Origin: Diadophis punctatus similis | Lineage: Eukaryota; Chordata; Lepidosauria; Squamata; Dipsadidae | Direction: 5' to 3' | Assembly: GCA_023053685.1 (NCBI GenBank) | Contig: JALIGW010000005.1 | Location: 52,390,742 to 52,454,741, forward strand | Length of the DNA stretch: 64,000 nt | Shown here: one piece after another, positions 1 through 10,705 of the stretch | Layout of the letters: each line of letters starts with the position of its first letter | Numbering within the stretch: position 1 is the first letter of the stretch | The notes under the pieces: generated by a model | What the model was told of the DNA's origin: nothing | The model's input: only the letters and a program-made list of their open reading frames with translations | Databases searched by the model: none | Position numbers and translations under genes: made by a program

Positions 1-627
1 CAAAATTTCAGCATCCTTCAAAGATTTATAACCTATCAATAGATACAAAAGTATATAGAGATATATTGTATATACCTTGCATGTTTTCCATCTTCTCTGC
101 ATAAATTATACATTCATTATCATAATTATAATCTTATTTGTAGGTTTCCACAACTCTTTTCTTATAAAATGTAGCTGTACAGTAATATTTGCAATTTTTA
201 AAGGAAAAAAACACACTTTGTTTTATACTTATTTACATTCTGCCAAGATTCTCAACCTGTCCAGGGTCTCTTAATGTATTTCGGTTGGAAAAGCTTCTGC
301 TTTAAGCAACCCTGTTATATACAAGGCTCAGTAGTACTGTCTTTCGGTACTGAACAACATTTACTGAATAAATGGGTCATTTTTGTGTTTGACACTTGAT
401 TAATAATTGCCCAATGATTAGATGAGTAGGCTCCATAACAATAGAGGTTCCATTATTATACCCTATAACAATAGAGTTGTTCTTGTGATGTCTGTTTCTT
501 GACCTGACCTACTTTGAATGGTGGACAGAAAGGTTCAGAAGAAGCACACTTTGCCCGTTTTGTCCAACAAAATGGAGAAAGTTGCTTCTTCTGATCCTTT
601 TTGTTACCCATCAAGCCAGCCAATAAA
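1..627. other. AT-rich stretch, nothing recognised
   Basis: No gene or repeat family is recognised. Short open frames of up to about 100 codons have low-complexity or hydrophobic translations and no family resemblance. Confidence 0.5.
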
Positions 628-740
628 CAGGAGTGTCAAACTCAAGGCTTGGGGGCCGGATTCGGCCCATAGGGTGCTTAGATTTGGCCCACGGGGCCGC
701 CTTGGAAACAGAGAAGGGGGAGGGGGGAGCTTGAGGTGCA
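628..740 (+). mobile_element. hAT-type MITE, left-end fragment
   Basis: The stretch opens with a CAGgaGTGTCAAACTC-type terminus, typical of non-autonomous vertebrate hAT elements. It is followed by a GC-rich interior (gggggccggattcggccc) that stands out from the AT-rich flanks. The matching right end (GAGTTTGACAC) is not found nearby, so this is a truncated copy and its right limit is approximate. Small open frames over it on both strands are by-products. Confidence 0.6.
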
Positions 741-1374
741 ATGTTCTATCATTTCCAACCTTAAATAGTCCTGATTCTTTATGGGATACCCTTAATACTG
801 TCAGTCTCTTGGGATACATATAATAATGTATAAAGTCAAAAATTCTCAATAGGATTTTGAGGCCACTGCCCCAGGAGACAGCTCCTATTATCTCATACAG
901 CCCCATGATGACAAATAGGATATTCCTTTCCATATATGGTAACTATACAAAAGAAAATGAATTACTAAATAATAAAGACATAGCACAGACTTAGATAAAG
1001 CATGGATTTAGATAAATTGTAGTGCATAAATGCAATTTTATAAATGCATACTATAATTTAAACACAATCCATCTATTGTATAGGAGAAGACTATCATTAA
1101 GATGTCCTATTTGCATACTTAAATTGTTTCCAGAAATTTTCTGTTGATAGGAAATTCCAGTGAATGCTTGAGGATTGTCTTGTGTAGAATGGAACTCATG
1201 GCTAAGTTTACTATGCATTCTTTTTTTAAAAGAAACAACTGCCTTGATTCATTTCACTTCAGCCATTTTTCTCTGTTGGTGATCTTTGTATTTGTTGGAC
1301 TCTATATCTTCCACATCCAATGTATTTGGGAAATATTAAGGTGAGCACTGTCTGGACAGTAACATAGATTGATT
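741..1374. other. AT-rich stretch, nothing recognised
   Basis: No gene, RNA or repeat family is visible. The 66-codon frame at 1144-1344 has no recognisable motif. Confidence 0.5.
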
Positions 1375-1603
1375 CCTGAGGGAAAGGGTGCAGCTTTAAC
1401 TGATGAGTTAAACTGTTGACCTCACCCGATTCCTAAGAGGTCAGTAAGGGGCGTGCATAAGTGCACCAGCATGCCTACCGTCCCTGTCCTAATGTTCCCT
1501 CTTATCAGTACCCATCTTTTGTATATAAACAATGTTATGTCTATGTATATTACCAAGACGTACTTGACAAAAATAAATAAATAAATAAAATAAATAAATA
1601 AAT
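1375..1603 (+). mobile_element. LINE 3'-end-like repeat with (AAAT)n tail
   Basis: A moderately GC-rich block ('gaggtcagtaaggggcgtgc', 'ctaccgtccctgtcctaatg') runs into a pure (AAAT)n tail at 1569-1603, which is the layout of a retroposon 3' end on the + strand. It resembles a 3' end I associate with snake genomes, but I cannot name the family with certainty. No coding part is present. Confidence 0.5.
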
Positions 1604-3435
1604 GAGAGTGAAGGTAAGACTATTCATGTTATGGCAGCCAGATTTCCAATATCTTTTGTCTTAAGTATCCTTCTATTTTGATGATGGCTCAGAGAGGCAA
1701 GTTTAAACAAACTGAACATTGAACTAGAGTAGACAATGACTCTACTGTGAGGCAACCAATCAAAACCCTGCTTCCTTATGTATTTAATTGTTTTTATCTT
1801 TTTAGTTACAAGACTGCCTTTAACTATCTACAGTATGTTTTCCCAGTATCTGTGTTTAGGGACTCTCTGCTTATTAATGCTCTATTCCTCTTAGACTGTT
1901 ATTATCATTTATCAGCCAAACATTCTTAATGCTTTCAGTGTAAAGAATGTCCTGTGAGTTCCCTGCGATCCCATATATTTCAAGTGCTTTACTACAGTGT
2001 GTACTTTTTTGTGGACACACATCACGACTTCTGGATTTTATCCTATTAAAATTTTGGATATTAATGTTTACACAATAACAGTCCTAAGTTTTGTTAACAG
2101 CAGGCATGTGCACTTATGCTGTTTGTGAAACATCTTATATTAACAGTGATTAAGCACTTTCTAAACTTCTGGGCTGCTGTTACTCATTTAACATATTGAT
2201 TTACCATATTCAATGAAGAAAAAGAGTCCTGTACATTTATAAGTAGTTCTGCACATGCATTTCAACAGATCTAATTGCTTCCATTGTGATAGTAGAAGCT
2301 GGTTCTGATTAAAATAACCTTTTATTTGCAACAATGAATTCTGTGTTCTATATCAAATCCAGCAATCTAAACTCTTTACTGTGCGTGGAGAAGCAATTCA
2401 GGGCAAAACAAACAATAAAAATCTAAGCTATTATATAATGCAGAATGATTAAAATGGAAAAGAGAATGTATTTCTGTTTCATCAGCTTGAGAAAATGCTT
2501 CCATTTTCCCAAGTTTTGCTTGGTTGGACCTTCCACATAATATTGATGAAAATAGACAGTGAAATTTGGGATTCAGCAAAATAAAAGCAATTCTTTAATG
2601 TATGGGCCCTCTTGCTAACAGTGACTGAGTGAAATAGTGCTGTCAGTTAATCAAAGCACATGTATCTCATACCTTGGGGCCATCTGCCCTTGGTGGGTTT
2701 ATGTTTTTTCAAGAGCTGTTTTTCTAAAGGCAAGGGAGATGGAGTGTGCCAAGACTGGACTGCAGAGACAGTGGACTCTTGTTTTACTCTCTTCCATTGA
2801 GAGATTTCTCACACTCTGATCTGTGCAATATAAGAAGCTGGCAGCAAAGACTGTTGCTGCTTGGATGCTGGGAATGGAATGCTTGTGGCTGATCACATTT
2901 TCCCCTGGAGGTCATGTACAAGCATGTAGTGCATGTTGCAGTAAATGAAGATCGGCCATTAACTTCCTCTGGATATTTTATACAGCCGTGTATGCATGTG
3001 TGTGTGTTTGTGCTCATGTGTATATGTTGTTGAATAGGTCAGAGGGCTTGAAACTTAATATGTATTTTTTTAAACTAGCATCTGATAGGGATGGGGACAT
3101 AATTAGGATTTTTTTAAGGAAGGGACCCCTGCAATGGCACTCATTGGTGGTTCCTTTGGAAAAGCTGTTTGTATTTTTTTAAAAAAGATTCCTGTTTAAC
3201 CCAGTGTAAGGAATCATTTCAATCAAATGTATTATTTGGTCAGAGCTGCAAAATATATGGATTTCTCTTTTCCTGCCTGCAGCAGCAGCAGCAGTCATGA
3301 TGCTTATTCCCTACCACTATCAGAGAAGGCAGGTAGTGTGATTAACCATGCTGATGCCACAGCAGAGTAGAAGCAACAATACCGACATGACACCATACCA
3401 ATGATATTAACACCCCTAACCATGTCTTGAGAGTC
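1604..3435. other. Unique AT-rich stretch, nothing recognised
   Basis: Open frames here reach only 77 codons and show no domain. There is a short GT-rich run near 2990-3030 and a (GCA)n run near 3281-3294. No promoter or splice structure can be supported. Confidence 0.5.
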
Positions 3436-3630
3436 AGTTTGATGTAGTGGTTAAGGCACCAGGCTAGAAACTGTGAGACCATGTTCCTTGTCCTATCTTA
3501 GGCATAAAGCCAGCTGGTTGACTTGGGCCAGGCAGTCTCTCAACTTTAGAAGTAAGGCAATGGCGAGCCATTTTTGAAGTCTTGCTACCAAGATAACTGC
3601 AGGGACTTGTAAAAAACTGATGTGAAGGAA
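3436..3630 (+). mobile_element. tRNA-derived squamate SINE
   Basis: The head 'gatgtagtggttaaggcacc' holds a tRNA-like box A (tagtggttaagg). It is followed by a box-B-like region near 3477-3495, then a body with 'gacttgggccaggcagtctc', 'ggcaatggcgagcc' and 'aactgcagggacttgt'. This order is the layout of squamate tRNA-SINEs whose 3' end is related to Bov-B (Sauria-SINE type). The terminal part is lost. A related head occurs in inverted orientation at 4690-4766. Confidence 0.7.
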
Positions 3631-4053
3631 TCCCTTACCCAGTATTACCAGGCTGGCCATCATTAACTGTAGTGATTCTCCTACAACCTTCTTCAACTTC
3701 TTGCCATCTTTCCTTGTTACAGCTTTGCTTTTCTACATTAAAAAAAACCACAAAATTGCACTTTTAAATACAATATTTTAAATCACAGTGGTTTCCACAA
3801 CCATTACCTTTCATGTTCCCATCATCTGTTGCAATTTTTTGGCTTGGTGGGAACATTTGAAACTTTGGGATCATATTGAGGAAGGTTTCAGACAATTGCT
3901 GCCAAAACGGACATAGCTACACCCACATTGTTGCCAAGAAAAAGGTTGAATGACCATGCCTACCAAGTCATAAAGATTAAAACCCATATTTTACATAGCT
4001 ACTAGCTATTAATCTCTTTCATGAATATTAGGTTTAGTAGTCTTTTTACTAGA
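3631..4053. other. AT-rich stretch, nothing recognised
   Basis: No gene or repeat family is recognised between the SINE and the next MITE. Confidence 0.45.
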
Positions 4054-4582
4054 TACCGTATTTTTCGGAGTATAAGACGCACCTTTTTCCTCCCTAAAAG
4101 AAGCTGAAAATTTGGGTGCATCTTATACTCCGAATGTAGCTTTTTCGAAGCTTTTTTTTCCAGCCCTAACTATCTTCTAACAGTGTTAACGATCTTCCGG
4201 TTTCCTACTCAGTTCGAAGAAGTTTTTTTCCAGCCCTAAGTCTTTGCAGCCCTAAGTCTTTGCAGGCTTGTTTTCATTCCTACTCCCTCTGAAAAAGGTT
4301 TTTTCCGCCCTAACGAGGTGGTAGCGATCTTAGTGGTTTGCAGCATTTTTTATTCCTACTCCCTCGAAGTAGTTTTTTTACCAGCCCTAAGTCTTTGCAG
4401 GCTTGTTTTCATTCCTACTCCCTTTGAAGAATATTTTTTTCAGCCCTAACCAGGGGATAAATAATGTGCTGAAGCTGAACAGACTAAGGATGCTAGCCAG
4501 ATAAATACCTGGTAGGTAGATTTTTTCCCCTATTTTCCTCCCCCAAAACTAAGGTGCATCTTATACTCCAAAAAATACGGTA
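4054..4582. mobile_element. Palindromic-ended MITE, TA-flanked, copy 1
   Basis: The ends are inverted repeats of about 30 bp: left 'taccgtatttttcggagtat', right the complement ending 'aaaaaatacggta'. TA at both edges suggests a Tc1/mariner-like TA target duplication. The interior carries diverged copies of a block containing 'ccagccctaagtctttgcag' and 'cattcctactccct'. No transposase is present. A second copy lies inverted at 23386-23737. Confidence 0.75.
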
Positions 4583-4689
4583 TATGCTTTTAGTATATCT
4601 ATGGATAGTATATTTTTCTCCATAACAGCAAGGCTGAGATTGAGGCTAGATTGAAAAAGAGAAAATAGCTTAAAGTCATCCAATGAAAT

Positions 4690-4766
4690 TCAGTGGCCAA
4701 AACCTAGAATTTGGATCCCATGTTCCTAGTCCATCCCCTTAACCACTACACCACATTGGCTCAGTG
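4690..4766 (-). mobile_element. SINE head fragment
   Basis: Read on the minus strand this gives 'gtgtagtggttaaggggatg', the tRNA-like head of the SINE seen at 3436-3630, followed by a short piece of body. The rest is missing. Confidence 0.55.
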
Positions 4767-5957
4767 TGTTGCTTGTTGTAAAATCCAAGGTTGTTATATT
4801 ATGGTAATCTTTAATGATTGACTGGTCCCCAATTTATTGATCCTCAGTCATCTTTAGAATAACTGCATTAGCAATTGGTCTGACTCTGACTAGTTTTTTG
4901 GATGGTTACTATATTGGAGCATTAAAACACCTAAGTTATTTTAAAGACAAAAGCATGCACCAAATCTGTCTTGTTTACTCAACATGATCCATTCAAATAC
5001 AGAGCTCTCTGAAAGGAGAATACAGGATCCATTTTAATATGTACATTTTGGAGAAGAGGCACAAACTTTGGAGTTTCGAAATGTTTGGAGATTTTTGTGA
5101 AAACTTGAACAATGAATAACTTGTTCAGATCAATATAAATGGTTTTATAAACAATGAAGCATTAAAAGGTTTTACAAATACCTCAGGGAAATAAGCACAC
5201 AGCCCATTAGCCTTCAGAGGTACAGTAACAGACTCAGAGGGAAGAATATGTAGCCCTCAAGATATTGCTGAACTGCATGTATAAGCAAGTTTATGCTATC
5301 AGTGAGGAACTTGACAGTAATTTAAGAGCTACAGTATGTGGACTGGAAACTGAAGCTGAAATCAGTTTCTTTGGCAGGGATCATTCATGTCATCACAGAG
5401 GACTTAGGTTTCATTTCTAGTTTAGCTAGTTTGGAAACAATGTGTGATATTTGACCTTGATGGGCCCTGTGCCATGTGAGAGCTTGTATCAGGGTCCCCT
5501 GTGACAAACTTGTTTCACACTAGAATGACTAAACATCAAAAGCAAAAATATGTACCTTTCACATCCTGCTCTTCTTGCTGTTCCTGACTAGGTCTTTGTC
5601 TCTTGTAGAACTAAAGTTTTGAAGTATTGATATGTACTAAGAAGACTTCTGGTCCATGGAACACATTAATTCCTCACACAAATGTCCCCGTATAAATTAT
5701 TCAACTAATTTGCACCCCATTTCTGATCACTCAGATCAGTTGTTGTACCTATTATCTCAATTAATTTCTCACCACAGAATTCAGCCTTCTCTTTAAAATC
5801 AATTTCCCCTCCATTAATTACCTAGGCTTCATTACCCCCCTAAATTAAGTTCAAAATAAATAAAGTATTACAGCTACGGTGTGCAGTTCCTTTTGAGATG
5901 AGCTGAAGTGCTATGGTTTTTCTTTTTTCTTCCTTTTTTCCTTCCTTGTCTGTCATT
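4767..5957. other. Unique AT-rich stretch, nothing recognised
   Basis: No open frame of note and no repeat family that I can name. Confidence 0.5.
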
Positions 5958-6022
5958 TACCTCAGCGAGATTTATTTATTTATTTACTCAAGTTCTGTAG
6001 CCACCCAACTCAACTAAGATGT
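5958..6022 (-). mobile_element. LINE/SINE 3'-tail fragment
   Basis: On the minus strand the sequence reads 'gagttgggtggctacagaac' followed by an (AAAT)n run. This is the layout of squamate L2/CR1-type tails. It is too short to name a family. Confidence 0.45.
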
Positions 6023-8261
6023 TTCCTTTGTCTTTCCCTTTTCCCCCTCTCTCAATTTACCTGAATATTTGTAAGCTCAACATTTCATCTATGAAGGGAA
6101 ACAATGTGAAATTAATTTTTTTTCTAGGTACACTACACAGAACAAAAGTCTTCAGACTGGGGGAGGGGGATTAGAAATGGCATTACCTCTCCCAAGGGCA
6201 TTTAAAGCCACTCATCATGAAGAGAGAAGTAGCTCAGTTGTTGGCTGGGATTATCTCCCTTTTCCATACAGAAGCATGCTACTCTCTACCAAAGTCTTCT
6301 AACAATACTCACAGTTGGTAGTTGTTGCAAAATGGAGGTCTTGTCTAGACTTTAAGTCTTAATTAAACAGATCCAGAACTATGAATATACTGACCCAGTC
6401 CTGCATGGAAAAGCCCGAGCACTGATCCTAGGAAATTCCCATTTGGAAATCCATGAACAGACTGCTACATCAATATCAGCTTACTGAAGTGCACAAAGGT
6501 TAAGTAGAAATGCTGCAAATAGGAAGCCAGCCAGCCAGCCAACCAACCACCTACCCACCCAACTACCCACCCACCCAATCCTCTTCACCCTGATATAATT
6601 TATGAAGTAAGTACTTTACTGTATTATTGTATCTATATCTTGCTTTTCAGCTTTTGACTGTGGTTCTGATTTTGTGAGTAGAAATTTTTATGCACCATAC
6701 ACTTACTATCCTTTGGCAATGGCAAATCTAAGTTGGTATTACATCAAGGCCAAGTGGGGATGAGAAGCATGCCTAAATCATTAACAGTGCCTATTGTAAA
6801 TATTTTCTCCCATACTGTATATTTCTAAAGTACTATTTCACATTAAGATAGGATTAAGTTTTCATGTCAGGCACATTCGGAAGTGGGTCTTAGATATATT
6901 TCTACAGTAAGTAGAAATTGTGTCTGTAAAAATTGAGGATTACTTTATTTTTGAATGTAATCATCCTTTTAGACATTATATCCGTTCTGGATTTGGTAAA
7001 GGACAACTCTTCTTTAGATTAAATGGTGTGTCTATTGATTGATGTTTATTCCTAGGTGATATTTAGGATGGCTAAGCAAATAAGATTAGGATATTCTCTG
7101 TCTCCTTCTTCTGATATCCCATACATATATTGTTGGGATTAATGTGACATTACTTGGTTATAGTATTTAGGCAAAAGGAAAGACATATGCAAGTTCTGCT
7201 AGATAACGATTGATACCTGTATTCTAATGGCAATTTGATTCTGTGAGAATTTGGATTGAATAATTGCTAAAGGTACTTATGCCAACAATTTATGCTCATT
7301 GTTTTCATTACAATGCCCTATTATAAAGATTAAAAAGATGCATTATTTTATCTTTATGTTCTGCCTTTTCTTTTCAAATAAACTACATAATATCATGAAA
7401 TAAAATGCATGTACAATCTTAATTGTTTGACTTTGTTTATCCCATGGAGAAACCAATACAGCACTTACAGTAATTAAGATATTTTTTCTGGTCTTCTCAT
7501 TTTGTTAATGATATCTTATTGAAAGCTGAGCAGTAATTACTGCCCACTGAGGTACACGCTCCGAAGCAAACTAATGGCCAATGACCAATAATGATTACAT
7601 TAGTAATTATCTCTTATGAAATATAAGCAAACAGGAAAAAAATGTCTAAAATTAAAACCAGTATATTTGAAGCTAAAATTGTTTATCTTATTAAATAGTA
7701 CTAAAATTGTATTTGCAATTCATCGGAAAAACATACAACAAGCTGTTTTTCCCAACTGAATGCTAATGCTTTACTTTTTCAATTATATCTTGAAAAATAT
7801 TTCTTTAACCCACCGTCTAAGGAACAATTGAAAACAACAGGTGCCAATTTTCAGTGGTAATGCTGTTGTTCACATTATGAAGGATATAATGTTCTGGATG
7901 TATATTTTAGAATATTTAAATACATGTGTCCCAAAATGTACATTTTCTTGTCTCATTAATACATCTAAAGAATATAATATTCAATTTCTTTCATGTAAGA
8001 AAGAATATACCTCTCAAGAGTAAAACTAAATTGAGGTAAATAGTTTGAGAATAAAATAACTTTAGAAGGTAATACACTTTTATCTACAGTATTTGATAGA
8101 CTACTGTAACTTCTAGTCCTCAAAGCATCAATATGTGTGGAACCACATAAACAAATAAAAGTGGAGGAATGGTATTTGCATCTAATTTCAATTTTATACA
8201 AAGAAAACGTTCAGTTCCAAATATCTTATACGTGGTATCTTTGTCTCTAGGGGTGCTGCAC
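6023..8261. other. Unique AT-rich stretch with one short satellite
   Basis: Mostly unique AT-rich sequence. Positions 6527-6577 are a degenerate (CCAG)/(CCAACC)/(CCAC) run. Open frames such as 7841-8023 show no domain. Confidence 0.5.
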
Positions 8262-8400
8262 ATGTTTTGAATCTGAAATGTTTTCAGCTTCAGACACTTC
8301 CAGAAATGTCAGCACAACCTTTTTCAAACATGAAGCAACTGTTTCAAACTTGAAACAGAATGTTTCAAGCTCAAAATATTTCAAATCCGAAACATTTTGC
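8262..8400. repeat. Cluster of degenerate TTTCAAR palindromes
   Basis: At least six diverged copies of a 'tttcaaacttgaaac'-like motif and its complement occur within about 140 bp (for example 'ctttttcaaacatgaagc', 'actgtttcaaacttgaaaca', 'tgtttcaagctc', 'atttcaaatccgaaac'). It could be a decayed minisatellite or part of a transposon end. The family is unknown. Confidence 0.5.
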
Positions 8401-8699
8401 ATAATCTTTTAAATAATTAAATCTTTAGGCATAAAAATGTATTAGGGTAGTTGTGAACTTTATTGGAAGATCTTGAACCTAATCTAACACAACAGATTCT
8501 GGAACTCAATCACACAATAGATTCAAAAGTCCAAAACACAATGAGTCTCTATCCTGATGCTTGTGCCTCACCTATACAGGAAGTAGAATTATATAGTGCC
8601 ATAGGCAGAATGAATTGCATATTTCAGCCACACAAAGAAACCAGTCCAACTTTCATCTCCATGAGAGTCCTCCAATTTTTTTTAGTGATCATTTATTCC
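8401..8699. other. Nothing recognised
   Basis: A 100-codon open frame begins at 8463 and runs into the CR1 scrap downstream. Its translation has no recognisable domain. Confidence 0.4.
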
Positions 8700-8880
8700 T
8701 ACAGTATCTGCTGTTTCCAGTCTTTATCCAGGCATTACTCGAGATATCGCCTATTAGACCCATAATTAGACCCATAATTTCTAAATATATTCAAGCCTTT
8801 TGAGAGGGACTTTTTCAAAAGCTTTTTGGAAGCCCAAATATGTTCTGCCAACTGGATTGTCTCTATATATTTGCTTGATA
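8700..8880 (-). mobile_element. CR1 reverse-transcriptase scrap
   Basis: The minus-strand translation contains TYLGFQKAFEKVPLKRL, matching the CR1 reverse-transcriptase block usually of the form VYLDFSKAFDKVPHKRL. The following sequence (FRNYGSNYG-like) fits the next CR1 block poorly. This is an old, truncated copy lying just before a C-rich tract. Confidence 0.6.
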
Positions 8881-8937
8881 TCCCCCTCCCCCCTCCCCCT
8901 CCCCCTCCCCCCTCCCCCTCCCCCTCTCCCCTCCCCC
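8881..8937. repeat. (CCCCCT)n tract
   Basis: Near-pure runs of four to six C separated by single T make a strongly strand-asymmetric low-complexity tract. The minus strand has many G-runs and could fold as a G-quadruplex. Proline-, glycine- and leucine-rich open frames across it are artefacts. Confidence 0.9.
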
Positions 8938-9307
8938 TTTCTCTCAGCAGCAAAGAAAATGTGGAAGAGGGAATGGCATTGACCCTGGGCTCAGGTAGAT
9001 TCTTTTGGCTTCATCCCTCAATTCCGGCAGATTTAAAGATGGACGAGAGGAGCCTAGTCTGGCAGCAGAAATTTGGAGACACAACTGGGCATTGACCAGG
9101 CAATGGTCAGACTGTAGCATCCATAGGATGGTGGGCATTAAAATACTCAAGGAAATGAAAGTTTTTCTCTTTACAAATAAATATGCCTTTCTCAAAAACC
9201 AAACAACTAAATAACATCCAACCAACCTCAAACCCAGTGGGGATTAATGTTAGATGCACATTCACTAAACCAACACATCATTGATGTTTTTGCCCTTTTC
9301 TGGAATT

Positions 9308-9459
9308 GTCTAGACCAGTGTTCCTCAACCGTGGCAACTTGAAGAAGTTGTGGACTTCAACTCTCAGAACTCCCCAACCAACATGGCTGGTTGGGGAATT
9401 CTGGAAATTGAAGTCCACACCTCTTAAAGTTACCAAGGTTGAGGAAAACTGGTCTAGAA
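9308..9459. mobile_element. hAT-type MITE with 8-bp target duplication
   Basis: The element is 9316-9451. It starts 'cagtgttcctcaaccgtggc' and ends with the near complement 'aaggttgaggaaaactg'. Internal arms also pair ('gtggacttcaactctcagaa' against 'ttctggaaattgaagtccac'), so it is a fold-back MITE of about 136 bp. Flanking octamers are GTCTAGAC (9308-9315) and GTCTAGAA (9452-9459), which match at 7 of 8. It contains no coding capacity. Confidence 0.8.
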
Positions 9460-9663
9460 CACACCCCACAGGGGGACAATTTGATTTTTAATGGGGGCAA
9501 TTGTTTAAACCACGTTAATGGCCTTTTAGGCTTCCTCCACGTGAGTAGGACTTCACTTTTTGAATAGTATGAATTATATGTCACGGGGGGGGGGGACATC
9601 AGGATTTTAGAGATGCTTATGTGGGGCATGGCCCAAAAAAAGTTGGGAACCACTGGTCTAGAA
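9460..9663. mobile_element. Right part of a second hAT-like element
   Basis: The right end '...aaagttgggaaccactg' (to 9655) is the complement of a CAGTGGTTCCCAAC-type hAT terminus. It is followed by a third GTCTAGAA octamer (9656-9663). The left terminus is not recognisable: the sequence begins 'cacaccccacaggggg' directly after the octamer of the neighbouring MITE. It is probably a decayed or 5'-truncated copy. Confidence 0.6.
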
Positions 9664-10108
9664 GCTTTTTGGCATTTAGTAAAATTCTGAAGAGTGCCTT
9701 TTCTCTTGCTGCTAACATTCACTTCACAATGACATAGGATGTAGACTGCCTGATGATTATCTTTTGTACCATTTGTTATAAATATATGTTCTTTTGGCCC
9801 TCTTTTATACACACATATACCCTGGAGATTTGCTCTTATTCAAGGAAAAAAACCTAGAAAAAAACTCTAGGATGCAAAAAAACAAACAAACCCAAACCTG
9901 TATGTGTTCAAGGCTTCTTTATCTCTTTTCTACCATTTAGTAGCCACTTGGAATGAATATAAACAAAAGTTCAGCCTCCATTTCAGATTCCATGCAAGAC
10001 TGCCAGAAGAGATTTTCCCAGCCTGAGCTGTGATAGGCACTGGGCACAGAAGCTCACCTAAGCACATATAGGCAGGCAGGGAAGAACACAGCATTTTCCT
10101 TTCCCTCA
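9664..10108. other. Nothing recognised
   Basis: No gene and no nameable repeat. Long minus-strand open frames that begin inside the neighbouring MITEs extend into this stretch without any domain. Confidence 0.45.
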
Positions 10109-10448
10109 GTGACACCCAGTAGTGGGTTCCTGCCGGCACGGTTACTAGCTGTTGTTCGGCGCAGAACCGAAGACACTGCTGCCGTTTGCGGCCTGGGGGC
10201 TTTCCCCGGGCGCTGCCGCCGCCCGCATGGACACAGCCAATTGCATTCTTTTGCCCTCTGCGCATGCGCAAAGCGTTCTGCATGCGCAGAGGGCAAAAGA
10301 ACGCAATTGGCGGCGTCCATGCGGGCGGGGAAAGCGCCCGGGGAAAGCTCCCGTGCCGCAAACAACAGCAGCGTCTTCGGCTCTGCGCCTAACAACAGCT
10401 ATTAACCGTACCGGCAGGAACAGGCAGGAACCCACCTCTGGTGACACC
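10109..10448. mobile_element. Large palindromic hAT-type MITE with perfect target duplication
   Basis: The element is 10117-10440 (324 bp). It starts 'cagtagtgggttcctgccgg' and ends '...caggaacccacctctg'. Perfect octamers GTGACACC flank it (10109-10116, 10441-10448). The two halves pair along almost their whole length, so both strands give overlapping similar open frames of 68-143 codons, which are artefacts. It is GC-rich, with TGCGCATGCGCA at 10259-10270 and a related site at 10280-10289. Other members of this CAGTGGTGGG...CCCACCACTG family lie at 15659, 19204, 42443, 50542 and 63364. Confidence 0.9.
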
Positions 10449-10570
10449 CACATGCCAGAAGACAGGGCTATTCTCTCCATCTCTAAAATTGTCTCTATCA
10501 TTCACTTCTGCATGCTCTGTTCTGCTATCCTTTCACTGCCAGGTTGGCCTTTTCATTCAAGGTGAGAATG

Positions 10571-10705
10571 TACAGCCCCATAGCCCTTTACAGCAGTCTC
10601 TGGCTGGTTTACAATGTAAGCAATATTTGCATATTGCCCCCAACAATCTTGAGCCTGATCAGGATCAAACTCCAGGCTGTGGGCAGAGTTTGCCTGCAAT
10701 ACAGT
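10571..10705 (-). mobile_element. CORE/MIR-like tRNA-SINE, internally deleted
   Basis: It contains the block 'gcatattgcccccaacaatc' shared with the copies at 19746-19980 and 28485-28690, then 'tgcctgcaatacagtag' in place of the tRNA-like head. The 3' end lies at the lower coordinates. The middle ('ggaaggatggaaggctgagt' in sister copies) is missing. Confidence 0.65.

Noticed and set aside
8735..9095. Proline- and glycine-rich open frames
   Set aside because: They come from the (CCCCCT)n tract.
9930..10565. Several overlapping 68-143 codon frames on both strands
   Set aside because: They arise because the MITE here is a palindrome, so both strands give similar long frames. There is no domain.
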